Notes: a model not told the origin generated them from the sequence alone. Positions 7,532 to 15,522 are shown, counted from the first letter of the stretch. The stretch is 33,600 bases of DNA from Leptospiraceae bacterium (GCA_020440825.1 JAGRNJ010000024.1:9443-43042), one strand, 5' to 3'. Program-made: numbers and translations.

Positions 7532-8973
7532 GTTGCGATTGGTTTGTCCTGTCTTTGGTATTCTGAATACTGCAGCACCATATCATGAAAGCTGCCTTGT
7601 GTATGCTTCATAAACTCCTGTTGCCAGTTTGCTCCATTTTTGTGTGTCTTAATTCGTAGTGCTATCACATCAAGATAATGATCTATTTCTGAAGAATCTA
7701 CCTGAAGTTTCAACAGGGATTCTCTTGCCGCCGGGATTAATATTTCGCGTACAATTTCTGAAATATGCAGCTTCTCTATTTTTACGCTATCTTTTCCCGT
7801 GGCAACCGGCCATGCGATAGAACAATTCAGCCCTTTTCTTGCCGCTAAATAAAAATTTTTTCGAATCTGCTTGAAATTCAAATTCTTGCTGAAAGCAAGA
7901 CCTGCATCGACAACAGCCTTCACTGCACCGATATAGAAAACAACATTTGCGATCGAATCTGTCAAAGTGGGCCCAGATGAACAAACTCGATGTTCAATAC
8001 GAAAACGTATATTCTTTTTAGTATCACTAATCAATGGGCGATTCCATCGCCAGATTGTTCCATTGTGAAGTTTGAGATGTGAAAAGTTATCTGACTCTTG
8101 AAAGAGTATTGGCAAGAGCACAGGATAATTTAAATTATTCTGGAAGATCTCCATAACAGAATGATCAAGATACCGATGTGCAAAACCCACTCTATTCTGC
8201 TGATTATTTCTATCGAATACTATGTCAGCAACTGAAACAGCCTGCTCAAAAATAGGAATGCGGGATTCTGCCCAAAGGTTTTTACCAAAGGCAAAAGGAG
8301 AATTAGCACTTAATGCTACAATAACGGGAGATATAAGCTCAGTAGCATTGAAATAATCCAGAAAGTGGTGCGCCGGGGGCTGCAAATGAATCTGTAAAGA
8401 AGTCGTCGCTGCCTCAAGCATAACATCATAATGACTTGTTCTCAGATGCTCTTCTCCCCGAATATTCAGGAATAGAGGGGCGCCTCTGCGCATTTTCATA
8501 ATCTGCTCATTCAATGCCTTATATCTTTGCATGGCAGATATCTGCTCAAGATTCAAATCTGTCTCTTTGAGAGTTGGCAAGGTTCCAATAAGACAGACTT
8601 TAGAGTTCCACTTCTCTAATATTCTGTCTGCTTCAGCTATGAGACTTTGCAGTTGAAGATGTGTTTTTGAAAAACAGGAACCTTGAATATCAAGAGGGGT
8701 TGTATTAAACTCAATATTATATTTTGATAACTCTGGAACAATTAAAGTATTCGAGGTCTCAGAAAATAATTTATGATTGATTGCATTCGGGTTCCCCTGG
8801 TTGTCAATTATCCAGGCTTCGAGCTCAAGGCCAAATTTGAAATCACGTTCGGTAGATTCACGATTTACCTGCTCATGGCATTCATTTAATTGCTCAGTCT
8901 CCTGATGCAATCTGTTTTCAAATTCGTTGAAATCTGAACGGATGAATTTTTTTAATTGAATTTCCTGTCCCAT
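7516..8973 (-). CDS. glutamate-cysteine ligase family 2 (GCS2) carboxylate-amine ligase
   Basis: The 485-aa protein matches the GCS2 (YbdK-like) ATP-dependent gamma-glutamyl ligase fold. FGLELEAWI (47-55) gives the metal-binding glutamates E50 and E52, ELSKYNIEFNTTP (81-93) is the conserved second strand, TSLQIHLQPP (191-200) the substrate region, and the FRIEHRVCSSGPTLTD segment the conserved C-terminal motif. Such enzymes join glutamate through its gamma-carboxyl to cysteine or another amine. Start is ATG 8971-8973, without a clear ribosome binding site. The stop overlaps the start of the M14 deacylase. A plain glutathione role is possible, but no gshB lies nearby, and the deacylase partner argues for a modified or dedicated product. 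Confidence 0.8.
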   Translation of the reverse strand: MGQEIQLKKFIRSDFNEFENRLHQETEQLNECHEQVNRESTERDFKFGLELEAWIIDNQGNPNAINHKLFSETSNTLIVPELSKYNIEFNTTPLDIQGSCFSKTHLQLQSLIAEADRILEKWNSKVCLIGTLPTLKETDLNLEQISAMQRYKALNEQIMKMRRGAPLFLNIRGEEHLRTSHYDVMLEAATTSLQIHLQPPAHHFLDYFNATELISPVIVALSANSPFAFGKNLWAESRIPIFEQAVSVADIVFDRNNQQNRVGFAHRYLDHSVMEIFQNNLNYPVLLPILFQESDNFSHLKLHNGTIWRWNRPLISDTKKNIRFRIEHRVCSSGPTLTDSIANVVFYIGAVKAVVDAGLAFSKNLNFKQIRKNFYLAARKGLNCSIAWPVATGKDSVKIEKLHISEIVREILIPAARESLLKLQVDSSEIDHYLDVIALRIKTHKNGANWQQEFMKHTQGSFHDMVLQYSEYQRQDKPIATWNLS

Positions 8974-9130
8974 GTTGGTTTTTTCATACCACTTGCTGCG
9001 ATGCTATAACCTGAACTCATTCTGGGCCTGAAAGTATAAAAACCATAATCTCCAAAAAAAAGATGCCTCTTAATCGCAGGACATTTCTATTAAAAGTTGG
9101 CAAAACAACCAATTTTACTCATCTTAGAGT

Positions 9131-9307
9131 ATGGCACTGTTCAAGAAAGATCCCCTCAAAAAATTGCGCAAAGAGTATGATAAAAAATTAGCAGAAGCAT
9201 TGCAGTTTCAAAGAAACGGAAAGATACCCCAGTACGCAGAAAAAACTGCCGAAGCAGAAGAAGTCTTAGCTGAAATAAAAAAACTCGAAGAAACAGTGAA
9301 TAATTAA
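9131..9307 (+). CDS. DUF6435-type small protein
   Basis: A 58-aa frame starts at ATG 9131. The sequence FKKDPLKKLRKEYDKKLAEA, then QRNGKIPQYAEKTAEAEEVLAEI, matches the pattern of a widespread family of very short charged proteins (a KKDPxKKLxKEY start, an alpha-helical middle with QRNGxIxxYxxxTAEAE). They are predicted to be two-helix hairpins; their function is unknown. No strong ribosome binding site precedes it (TTAGAGT). It lies between the divergent GCS2 gene and the renalase-like gene. Confidence 0.75.
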   Translation: MALFKKDPLKKLRKEYDKKLAEALQFQRNGKIPQYAEKTAEAEEVLAEIKKLEETVNN

Positions 9308-9374
9308 TTAAGCACTGCTTTGATGAGTCAATAAAACGACAGTGGTCAAGTATAACTGAAAGCTTTTTCCTTTT

Positions 9375-10406
9375 ATGAATTCTGACAGTATGCACGACGT
9401 TTTAATTGTTGGTGCAGGAATAGCCGGTTTAATTGCAGCTACTGAATTACAGACTCAAGGCAAAAAAGTAACTCTGCTCGACAAGGGACGTCTTCCGGGG
9501 GGCAGACTTGCTACTCGCTATAATGAGGAAGGTCAACCAGTATTTGATTATGGCGCTCAGTTTGTAACTGCTCGCGATGAATGGTTTGCCCAACAAATGA
9601 AAAACTGGATCGAAGCAAAGGCAGCTGTAGAATGGGGCCGAGGTTTTTCAAATCAAATCGGAGTACCTGCAAAACAGAACGGATATTCCAGATTTCGTGG
9701 CTATCCCGGAATGCAAAAGATTGCCGACCACCTTGCGAAAAATCTAAACGTTCGCAATAATCAGAAAGTAATCAAAATAGAACCTGAAAATAATTTTATA
9801 CAAGTTCAAACAGATCAAGATAATTTGTACACAGCTCGACATATGATCTTGACTATGCCGGTCCCACAAAGCCTTGAACTGCTGCAGAAAAGCCGAATAA
9901 CACTGTTTAGCTCAGATTATAAAAGCCTGGAGTCTATTGTCTATGCCCCCTGTTTGGCCATTCTGGCAACCCTGCAAGGGCCTTCCGGGCTGCCCTCACC
10001 CGGAGCTTTACACCTTCAAAGCGAGCCAATAGATATTATCAGTGACAATACACAGAAATTCTGGAACCAACCGCTCGAAAAAGAAACTAAAACCAGTAAG
10101 ATTACAATTCATGCAGGACCAAAATTCAGCGAAGGTTCTCTTGATCAGAAAAGAGAAGAAATAAATAAAACAGGCAAAGAACTGGTACCTCTAGCCCTTC
10201 CCTATCTGGCATCGCCGGTTTCTGATTTTCAGACTCATTTCTGGCGATACGCCCGTCCGGTAAAACTGCACCCCGAAAGGTGTTTTTCAGTAACTGTTAA
10301 CCAGAGCATGCTGGTCTTTGCCGGTGATGCTTTTTTCGAGCCGAGAGTAGAAGGGGCTGCCCTGTCGGGAAAGGCAGCAGCTGATCTTATTTTGCAGAAT
10401 ACATAA
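9375..10406 (+). CDS. renalase-like FAD-dependent oxidoreductase
   Basis: The 343-aa protein begins with a dinucleotide-binding fold VLIVGAGIAGL (9-19), followed by LLDKGRLPGGRLATR (34-48) and DYGAQFVTAR (58-67). The C-terminal FAGDAFFEPRVEGAALSG segment (about 315-332) closes the FAD site. This order is that of the bacterial renalase/NAD(P)-dependent amine oxidase branch, which oxidises aberrant dihydronicotinamide isomers in characterised members. It is cytosolic. Met1 and Met6 are both possible starts; neither has a good ribosome binding site. It is followed 56 bp later by the symporter gene on the same strand. Confidence 0.8.
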   Translation: MNSDSMHDVLIVGAGIAGLIAATELQTQGKKVTLLDKGRLPGGRLATRYNEEGQPVFDYGAQFVTARDEWFAQQMKNWIEAKAAVEWGRGFSNQIGVPAKQNGYSRFRGYPGMQKIADHLAKNLNVRNNQKVIKIEPENNFIQVQTDQDNLYTARHMILTMPVPQSLELLQKSRITLFSSDYKSLESIVYAPCLAILATLQGPSGLPSPGALHLQSEPIDIISDNTQKFWNQPLEKETKTSKITIHAGPKFSEGSLDQKREEINKTGKELVPLALPYLASPVSDFQTHFWRYARPVKLHPERCFSVTVNQSMLVFAGDAFFEPRVEGAALSGKAAADLILQNT

Positions 10407-10462
10407 AGAGCGCACATAACTGCAAAATTGTCAATCCGCCAAAAATAGACTACCTTGTAGAA

Positions 10463-11362
10463 ATGCAGAATATTCAGTTGAATTTCAATGACAATGCTGT
10501 TTTGGCAGTCAATGTTATTCTGGCGATTCTGATTTTCGGAATCTCGCTGAGTATAAAACCATCTGATTTCAAACAACTGCTGGTTAAACCACTCGCACCT
10601 CTTATTGGTATGGCGTCTCAATTTATTCTAATGCCTGCTTTTACATTCTTACTGACGTTTTTTCTCAAGATCGATGCTTCCATTTCTTTGGGACTGATTG
10701 TCATAGCATCCTGCCCGGGTGGTAATCTGTCAAACGTGATGACACATTTAGCAAAAGGAAATTCAGCATTGTCCATAGGAATGACAACAATCTCTACTTT
10801 TCTGGCGCTCATCTTTACACCACTGAATATTTCATTGTGGGGGGCAATGCGACCTGAAACTTCGACTCTGCTTCATTCTGTAAATCTTGAGCCGATGATT
10901 CTGTTCAAAGTAATTGCGCTCGTTTTATTTTTGCCAATGCTGGCCGGCATGCTGGCAGCCTATAAGTTTCCTGATTTCGCAAGACTTATCGAAAAAAAAG
11001 TCAAGCAGGCAGCATTCCTGTTTTTTCTTTTTGCAATGATTGGTGCATTTGCTGCAAATAGAAATCAGTTTATACAGTATGCAGCAGCAGTTTTTATCTA
11101 TATTGTTTTACAAAACATTATTTCATTTGCCTGCGGCTATTTTTTAGCTGGCCTCACCAGACTAAATGAAAGAGATCGAAGAGCTGTCGCAATTGAAACC
11201 GGTATTCAAAATGCGGGAATTGCCATCGTTCTGGTATTTACCTTTTTTGAAAGCAATGGCGCTATGCTGCTGGTAGCCGCCGGGGTCGGTGCCTGGCAAA
11301 TTGCCTCCGGTACATCGCTGGCATTTTTCTGGTCAAAGCATCAACCAGAAGGTACCCGTTAG
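10463..11362 (+). CDS. bile acid:sodium symporter family (SBF) transporter
   Basis: The 299-aa protein has about nine hydrophobic helices. ASCPGGNLSNVMTHLAKGN (about 77-95) is the signature crossover segment of the SBF/ASBT fold, and ETGIQNAGIAIVLV (about 249-262) is the second one; both supply Na+ and substrate contacts. Bacterial members import organic anions such as bile acids, pantoate or other small carboxylates, so the substrate is open. The next gene starts directly after the stop codon, so the transporter and the DUF427 protein form one unit. Confidence 0.85.
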   Translation: MQNIQLNFNDNAVLAVNVILAILIFGISLSIKPSDFKQLLVKPLAPLIGMASQFILMPAFTFLLTFFLKIDASISLGLIVIASCPGGNLSNVMTHLAKGNSALSIGMTTISTFLALIFTPLNISLWGAMRPETSTLLHSVNLEPMILFKVIALVLFLPMLAGMLAAYKFPDFARLIEKKVKQAAFLFFLFAMIGAFAANRNQFIQYAAAVFIYIVLQNIISFACGYFLAGLTRLNERDRRAVAIETGIQNAGIAIVLVFTFFESNGAMLLVAAGVGAWQIASGTSLAFFWSKHQPEGTR

Positions 11363-11872
11363 ATGTGGCAGTATACAGGAAAGACAAGACCAGACTTCGC
11401 CATACCGCCAGGCCCTAGTCAGGAAAGTGTCTGGGATTATCCCAGGCCACCCCAGATTGTAAACGACCATCGAAAAGTGGCAGTTCTTGCTGCAAGTATA
11501 TTGATTGCCGAATCGAAAGAGTGTCTGCGGGTTTTAGAAACTGCAAGCCCTCCCACCTGGTATATACCAGTCAAAGATGTTCATCTGCACTACCTTCGGG
11601 AGATTGAAGGAGATTCAATTTGCGAATGGAAAGGCAAGGCAAGTTATTTTGAACTGTTGCATCAACCGGGAGAAATCGTCGGATGGCAATATAGAAATCC
11701 GACTTTACAGTTTCAAAAAATTGCAGATTGTATATCGTTCTATCCCGGCCGTCTCAAATGCTATGTCGATGGTGAATCCGTTCAACCGCAACCCGGATTC
11801 TTTTACGGGGGTTGGGTCACAAAAGAAATCGTCGGCCCGTATAAAGGAATGCCGGGAACAAGTGGCTGGTAA
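11363..11872 (+). CDS. DUF427-family protein
   Basis: The 169-aa protein matches DUF427 (NTP_transf_9 in some databases): IAESKECLRVLETASPPTWYIP, then the conserved C-E-W-K-G-K-A segment (ICEWKGKASYF), ending in a YPGRLKCYVDGE strand and a Trp/Gly-rich tail. Members are small, beta-rich, cytosolic and without an assigned reaction. ATG 11363 follows the transporter stop TAG with no gap, so translation is probably coupled. A shared metabolite is suggested by this arrangement but not proven. Confidence 0.85.
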   Translation: MWQYTGKTRPDFAIPPGPSQESVWDYPRPPQIVNDHRKVAVLAASILIAESKECLRVLETASPPTWYIPVKDVHLHYLREIEGDSICEWKGKASYFELLHQPGEIVGWQYRNPTLQFQKIADCISFYPGRLKCYVDGESVQPQPGFFYGGWVTKEIVGPYKGMPGTSGW

Positions 11873-12017
11873 TAAGGCGGATGACCAATATGCTAAAAAA
11901 ATCGTCACAAATTTGTCAAAGATAAAATTCTTTATCCTTGCCGCAGTAAGGTAGAACTTCAGTCTGCTTATGGTTTATGATCTTCAAGCAACAATTTAAA
12001 TTAAGTGGTGAAAACGT

Positions 12018-12806
12018 ATGGACGAAATAATTATTTTACGGACTATAAAATTTTTCTCTCTGGCCCTCTTTGCGGGTGGTATCTTTGCAGCTGTTCTGGC
12101 AGCTGAATGGCCTCGCAGAATCGCGGCACTACCGCTTACAACAATCGGTTTTACAGGTTCATGGATAAGTGGTTATGTGCTCATGGTATTTACAGGCGGC
12201 AGTATGCGCACAATGGAGCTCTGGATCATCTGGGGAATCGTTGCCTCTCTACTGGCACTGCACGGGGTGGCTTTACTCGCTCATAAAGCGCAACCACATT
12301 TCATAAGTTATATACTCACGTTAACTGGTTTATTCACCTCGATTGCAACCATGGTGACGCGCAGTAACCAGATCTCTCAGCTAATGCTGGCTACACTTTT
12401 CTCTCTAATTTTTTCGTTTATTATATGCTTCTGGCCTGGCTTAGTCAAAAGAACGCAAAGCTCAAATCAAACTTCTCCTGAAGTAACAAACAAATCATGG
12501 AACTGGTTTCAATGGATTGCCCGCTGGGAAGGCATATCTCTCATTGTTCTTATATTGATCAACATGCCGCTCAAACAAGCCGCTGGCATCAGTCTTGATG
12601 GCGGTACTGGTACCCTCGGCTGGTTTCACGGAACTCTGTTTTTAATTTATCTGCAAGCACTATTGAGTACCGGTCGATTACTCAATTGGAACTTACGCCA
12701 ATTCGCATTTGGTTTTATTTCTGCAAATATACCGTTCGGTACCTTCTGGTTTGAGCGGTGGGTTCAGAAGTCTTTTAGAGAAGATCAACCCCAGAAGATC
12801 GGATAA
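12018..12806 (+). CDS. multi-pass membrane protein with C-terminal DUF3817-like domain
   Basis: The 262-aa protein has about seven or eight hydrophobic helices in two halves. Residues 1-145 form a four- to five-helix unit starting with LRTIKFFSLALFAGG that I cannot name. Residues about 165-255 match DUF3817: WIARWEGISLIVLILINMPLKQ, then GTLFLIYLQALL and the SANIPFGTFWFERW end. DUF3817 proteins usually consist of that three-helix domain alone (about 100 aa), so the N-terminal half may be a fused or duplicated module. Between the halves is a short charged loop (about 146-164). GGTGAAAAC lies before the ATG. It is convergent with the VapC gene. Confidence 0.7.
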   Translation: MDEIIILRTIKFFSLALFAGGIFAAVLAAEWPRRIAALPLTTIGFTGSWISGYVLMVFTGGSMRTMELWIIWGIVASLLALHGVALLAHKAQPHFISYILTLTGLFTSIATMVTRSNQISQLMLATLFSLIFSFIICFWPGLVKRTQSSNQTSPEVTNKSWNWFQWIARWEGISLIVLILINMPLKQAAGISLDGGTGTLGWFHGTLFLIYLQALLSTGRLLNWNLRQFAFGFISANIPFGTFWFERWVQKSFREDQPQKIG

Positions 12807-12832
12807 ATCTCGCCAGTAACAAATTGAATGGG

Positions 12833-13222
12833 CTATTCAAATAATTTCACTGGATACTTCTCAAAAACTGAATCAACAGTAGCAATCTTCCAGTTATTGA
12901 TTACTGCATGAGAAATCAAAAGCCGGTCAAATGGATCTCTATGAATCGATGGTAGCCGACCAAGCATAAATATTGCTTCATCTTCTATTGGCTCAATAAT
13001 AAAGCCGGTTTTTTCTATCGCTTTAGGCAAGAATTTACGGGGCTCAGTAGGCAATGGTAATTTCCCTAGATCGTACTTGATTTGAATTTCCCAAATGGAA
13101 GCTTGATGAAATATCCAATTGTGTTCTTCTTGGAGCATCTTCTGGCGAAATAAATTGGGTAATTTATCATCATCTGTTAATAGCCAAAGCGCAATATGCG
13201 TATCAACCAGCACTTTACTCAT
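12833..13222 (-). CDS. VapC-type PIN-domain toxin
   Basis: The 129-aa protein is a PIN-domain RNase. VLVDTHIALW at 4-13 supplies D7, SIWEIQIK supplies E45, HRDPFDRLLI at 94-103 supplies D96 and D99, and ATVDSVF at 114-120 supplies D117: the acidic residues that bind Mg2+. The HRDPFDR motif is typical of toxins paired with Phd-type antitoxins. I choose ATG 13220-13222 because it overlaps the antitoxin stop by 8 bp (ATGAGTAA); a longer frame to 13255 lies wholly within the antitoxin gene. Targets in this family are tRNA or rRNA. Confidence 0.92.
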   Translation of the reverse strand: MSKVLVDTHIALWLLTDDDKLPNLFRQKMLQEEHNWIFHQASIWEIQIKYDLGKLPLPTEPRKFLPKAIEKTGFIIEPIEDEAIFMLGRLPSIHRDPFDRLLISHAVINNWKIATVDSVFEKYPVKLFE

Positions 13223-13466
13223 TTTGAGTGCCATAAAAGACATCTTCAAATTCACTTACTGAATTATCAAAATCATCTGGAACTGTGAAGTACCCTTTTA
13301 GAACGCCAATTTTTAACTTTCTTTCAGGCTGGCCGGTGCTTTCAATGGATGTCAATATGGCAATTGGCTTATTGCGTTGGGCAATCGTAAATTTTTTGCC
13401 TTTTTTTACTTCATTCAGAAGTCTGCCTAAACTGGCCTTCGCTTCACTCAAATTTAATGTCGTCAT
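13215..13466 (-). CDS. Phd/YefM-type antitoxin
   Basis: The 83-aa protein starts MTTLNLSEAKASLGRLLNEV, the Phd/YefM DNA-binding fold, followed by KKFTIAQRNKPIAIL. The acidic C-terminal part (VPDDFDNSVSEFEDVFYG) is the usual toxin-neutralising tail. An upstream in-frame ATG at 13499 would add 11 residues outside the family pattern and inside the likely operator, so I use ATG 13464-13466. The stop overlaps the VapC start. Autoregulation through the inverted repeat at 13471-13488 is likely. Confidence 0.9.
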   Translation of the reverse strand: MTTLNLSEAKASLGRLLNEVKKGKKFTIAQRNKPIAILTSIESTGQPERKLKIGVLKGYFTVPDDFDNSVSEFEDVFYGTQNE

Positions 13467-13470
13467 ATAG

Positions 13471-13499
13471 TAGACTATCAGTAATCTATAAGTAGTCAA
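13471..13499 (-). promoter_or_regulatory. candidate promoter/operator of the Phd-VapC module
   Basis: TTGACT on the minus strand (13499-13494) could be the -35 box. Downstream, an imperfect inverted repeat TAGATTACTGATAGTCTA (13488-13471) ends 4 bases before the antitoxin ATG, the place expected for an autoregulatory operator. Confidence 0.45.
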
Positions 13500-13560
13500 G
13501 TTTTAAAATAATGTAACTTACTTCTTTATCTTACGGGGCCGTTGAATATTCCAATATTTA

Positions 13561-14760
13561 TTAATAAACAGCCATCCACTCGCTGTAATAATCCTCAAAA
13601 TTTCCCGCCTGAATTGCAATGCGCATGTCTGCCATAAATTTTTTCATAAAGTATAAATTGTGATAGGTACTCAACGAATAAGCCAGCAACTCCTGGGTTT
13701 TGTGCAAGTGGCGAATATATCCCACTGAATAACGGCGGCAGATCTTGCACTCACAGGCCTCATCAATGGGCCGAGTATCAGAGGCATGTTTCTCATTGCG
13801 CAAATTTACTTTACCAGTGCTGGTAAACACCTGGCCGTTTCTGGCATTGCGGGTTGGCAACACACAATCAAACATGTCAACCCCCGCTGCGACCGCGTCT
13901 AAAATTTCGGGAATGCTACCCACCCCCATTAAATACCGAGGCTTTTCCTGGGGTAAGGCCGAGAGTGCTGCATTCAATGCCACCCTGAATTCTTCATTCT
14001 TCTCACCTACCGAAAGCCCGCCAATTGAGTAGCCCGGTAAATCAAGCGCAGCGCAATACTCAGCACTTTCTATGCGCAGCGAGGCATCCGCCCCGCCCTG
14101 TACTATCCCAAACAGAGATTGAGTTTTATCATAGCCGCTTTTCTGCCAGTATTCTTTTGAAGCCCGCAGCCAATCATGGGTACGCTTGAGACTTTCGCGC
14201 AAACGTGCCGAATCGGCCGGGTATGGAGCACAGTCATCAATCGGCATAACAATATCACTGCCAATGGCAGCCTGGATATCAAGCACCGAAGATGGCGAGA
14301 ACAGATGAGCAGAACCATCAATATGCGAGCGGAACAATACCCCGTCGTCGCGATACTTTGTTAATTTTGAAAGTGAAAATGCCTGATAACCTCCCGAGTC
14401 GGTTAACAAGGCGCGCGGCCAGGACATAAAATTTTTGAGACCACCAAAATCATTCAACACCTTAGTCCCCGGCCTTAAATACAAATGATAGGTATTGCCC
14501 AATATAAGATTATAGCCCAGCTCTTCAAGGTCTTGCTGGCTCAAAGCCTTGACCGTACCCCGTGTACCCACCGGCATAAAGACGGGAGTCTCGACGATGA
14601 GTTCTTGGGGTGCGGATGGATTTTCCCGCTGTGGATTTCCGTAGCTGGCCATCCCTGCACTATGTATTTCCGTAGCTGCCATGCCGGCATTATGGAAATC
14701 CAGAACCCCGGCCCGGGCATTACCATCTCTCGCTTGAAGATCAAAAGAAAATCTAGCCAC
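13561..14760 (-). CDS. tgt: queuine tRNA-ribosyltransferase with a repeat-encoded insertion
   Basis: The 399-aa protein exchanges guanine 34 for a queuine precursor (preQ1) in tRNAs with GUN anticodons. LLTDSGGYQAFSL contains D121, GIVQGGAD and GGLSVGE form the base pocket, FDCVLPTRNAR includes the nucleophile region, and CECKICRRYSVGYIRHLH supplies the zinc ligands. Between LDF (20-22) and the conserved VETPVFMPVGT (56-66) there are 33 residues (23-55) where the family has about four. The DNA coding them is a tandem array of the 18-bp palindrome family. The start is GTG 14758-14760, directly behind the TGA of the MazF gene, so translation may be coupled. Residues outside the insert look intact, so the enzyme is probably active. 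Confidence 0.93.
   Translation of the reverse strand: MARFSFDLQARDGNARAGVLDFHNAGMAATEIHSAGMASYGNPQRENPSAPQELIVETPVFMPVGTRGTVKALSQQDLEELGYNLILGNTYHLYLRPGTKVLNDFGGLKNFMSWPRALLTDSGGYQAFSLSKLTKYRDDGVLFRSHIDGSAHLFSPSSVLDIQAAIGSDIVMPIDDCAPYPADSARLRESLKRTHDWLRASKEYWQKSGYDKTQSLFGIVQGGADASLRIESAEYCAALDLPGYSIGGLSVGEKNEEFRVALNAALSALPQEKPRYLMGVGSIPEILDAVAAGVDMFDCVLPTRNARNGQVFTSTGKVNLRNEKHASDTRPIDEACECKICRRYSVGYIRHLHKTQELLAYSLSTYHNLYFMKKFMADMRIAIQAGNFEDYYSEWMAVY
14628..14706. repeat. tandem array of three dispersed-palindrome copies inside tgt
   Basis: Three 18-base units start at 14628 (GCTGTGGATTTCCGTAGC), 14659 (ACTATGTATTTCCGTAGC) and 14689 (ATTATGGAAATCCAGAAC), spaced 31 and 30 bp. The first two are followed by similar sequences (TGGCCATCCCTGCA and TGCCATGCCGGCA). 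The array keeps the tgt frame open and encodes the extra N-terminal residues. Confidence 0.75.
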
Positions 14761-15087
14761 TCAAGAAATTCCCACAGCGATCGAGAGAGATTTATTCAAT
14801 AATTGCATTTTATATCCGTTGAGAGAGGCCACAAAAAACGTCAACTGTTCTTTTCTAAGTGAGATAAGTCCATCGCAGTGTATCGCACAGGACTTTTTCA
14901 TGCCATCTTTTTGATCTAAACTAACCTGGGTCGATAATCCTTCATAGCTTGAATAAATAGGAGCACATATTACCGAATTATAGTTCGATTCGAGCAGAAT
15001 ATTTCGACTGACAATAACAAACAGTCGTTGATGTTTGGGATCATTACTCCCCGGTTTTATTACTTTATAAATTTCGCCTCGTCGCAT
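14761..15087 (-). CDS. MazF/PemK-family endoribonuclease toxin
   Basis: The 108-aa protein has the MazF fold pattern: MRRGEIYKV at the start, then a PKHQRLFVIVSRN strand pair, NSVICAPIYSS, and STQVSLDQKDGMKKSCAIHCDGLISLRKEQL. The RGE(I/V) start and the Ser/Thr-containing STQVSL segment supply substrate contacts in this family. It would cleave RNA at short motifs. It starts 5 bp after the antitoxin stop and ends with TGA directly before the tgt GTG. No ribosome binding site is obvious. Confidence 0.88.
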   Translation of the reverse strand: MRRGEIYKVIKPGSNDPKHQRLFVIVSRNILLESNYNSVICAPIYSSYEGLSTQVSLDQKDGMKKSCAIHCDGLISLRKEQLTFFVASLNGYKMQLLNKSLSIAVGIS

Positions 15088-15092
15088 AAAGC

Positions 15093-15305
15093 TTAGAAGT
15101 TCTGATAATCAAAATGCTCTAAATTTTGCCAGTTATTTTGATTTAATATTCGTAAATCATTTTGGTCACGTTCTTGACGTTTTAGTTCTGAAATGTAATG
15201 AATAACTGCGTTTTCTATAAACTCAGAGCGATTCACTTCTCCTGCGCAACGATCTATCTCAGGCAATAATGAATCACTAAGTGTGATAGATGTCTTTACC
15301 TTCAT
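15093..15305 (-). CDS. ribbon-helix-helix antitoxin
   Basis: The 70-aa protein begins MKVKTSITLSDSLLPEIDRC, the strand and first helix of an RHH DNA-binding dimer, followed by NRSEFIENAVIHYISEL as the second helix. The C-terminal tail (NWQNLEHFDYQN) is the expected toxin-binding segment. Its position just before a MazF gene identifies it as the antitoxin. A promoter-like pair upstream places transcription start at or near the ATG, so the message may be leaderless. Confidence 0.88.
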   Translation of the reverse strand: MKVKTSITLSDSLLPEIDRCAGEVNRSEFIENAVIHYISELKRQERDQNDLRILNQNNWQNLEHFDYQNF

Positions 15306-15311
15306 ACCACG

Positions 15312-15340
15312 AAAATAATACGAAAGTCATATACCGTCAA
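15312..15340 (-). promoter_or_regulatory. candidate promoter of the RHH/MazF-tgt operon
   Basis: On the minus strand TTGACG (15340-15335), a 17-bp spacer and TATTTT (15317-15312) fit a sigma-70 promoter. The -10 box ends 6 bases before the ATG at 15305. The region also has a direct repeat of CGAAA. Confidence 0.5.
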
Positions 15341-15349
15341 TTAAAAATT

Positions 15350-15377
15350 GAATAAAAAAAGGGCCCGAAGGCCCTTT
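15350..15377 (-). terminator. rho-independent terminator (minus strand)
   Basis: AAAGGGCC (15358-15365) pairs with GGCCCTTT (15370-15377). On the minus strand this reads as a stem closed by a TTCG tetraloop followed by a run of seven T. It would stop transcripts from the thiolase operon before the toxin-antitoxin promoter. Confidence 0.85.
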
Positions 15378-15423
15378 ATTCAAAGTTTAAAACAGCAAAC
15401 CCCTCGGCTGAATCAAAAAAATT

Positions 15424-15506
15424 CAGGAAGCCACGGAATTGTCTAAAAAGTCATTATCAGACTTTTTAGACTCACCTGCTGAAACGACTTTGCCTGCTTC
15501 CTCGCT
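15424..15506. other. hairpin unit with 12-bp perfect stem
   Basis: GTCTAAAAAGTC (15441-15452) pairs perfectly with GACTTTTTAGAC (15460-15471) around the loop ATTATCA. An outer GGAAGC (near 15425) can pair with GCTTCC (near 15496). Together with the element at 15523-15654 it fills the spacer after the thiolase gene. Confidence 0.6.
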
Positions 15507-15522
15507 CTTCTACCGAAGTGTG

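Noticed and set aside
13223..13255. Longer VapC starting at 13255
   Set aside because: The extra 11 residues overlap the antitoxin coding sequence and precede the conserved start of the PIN domain.
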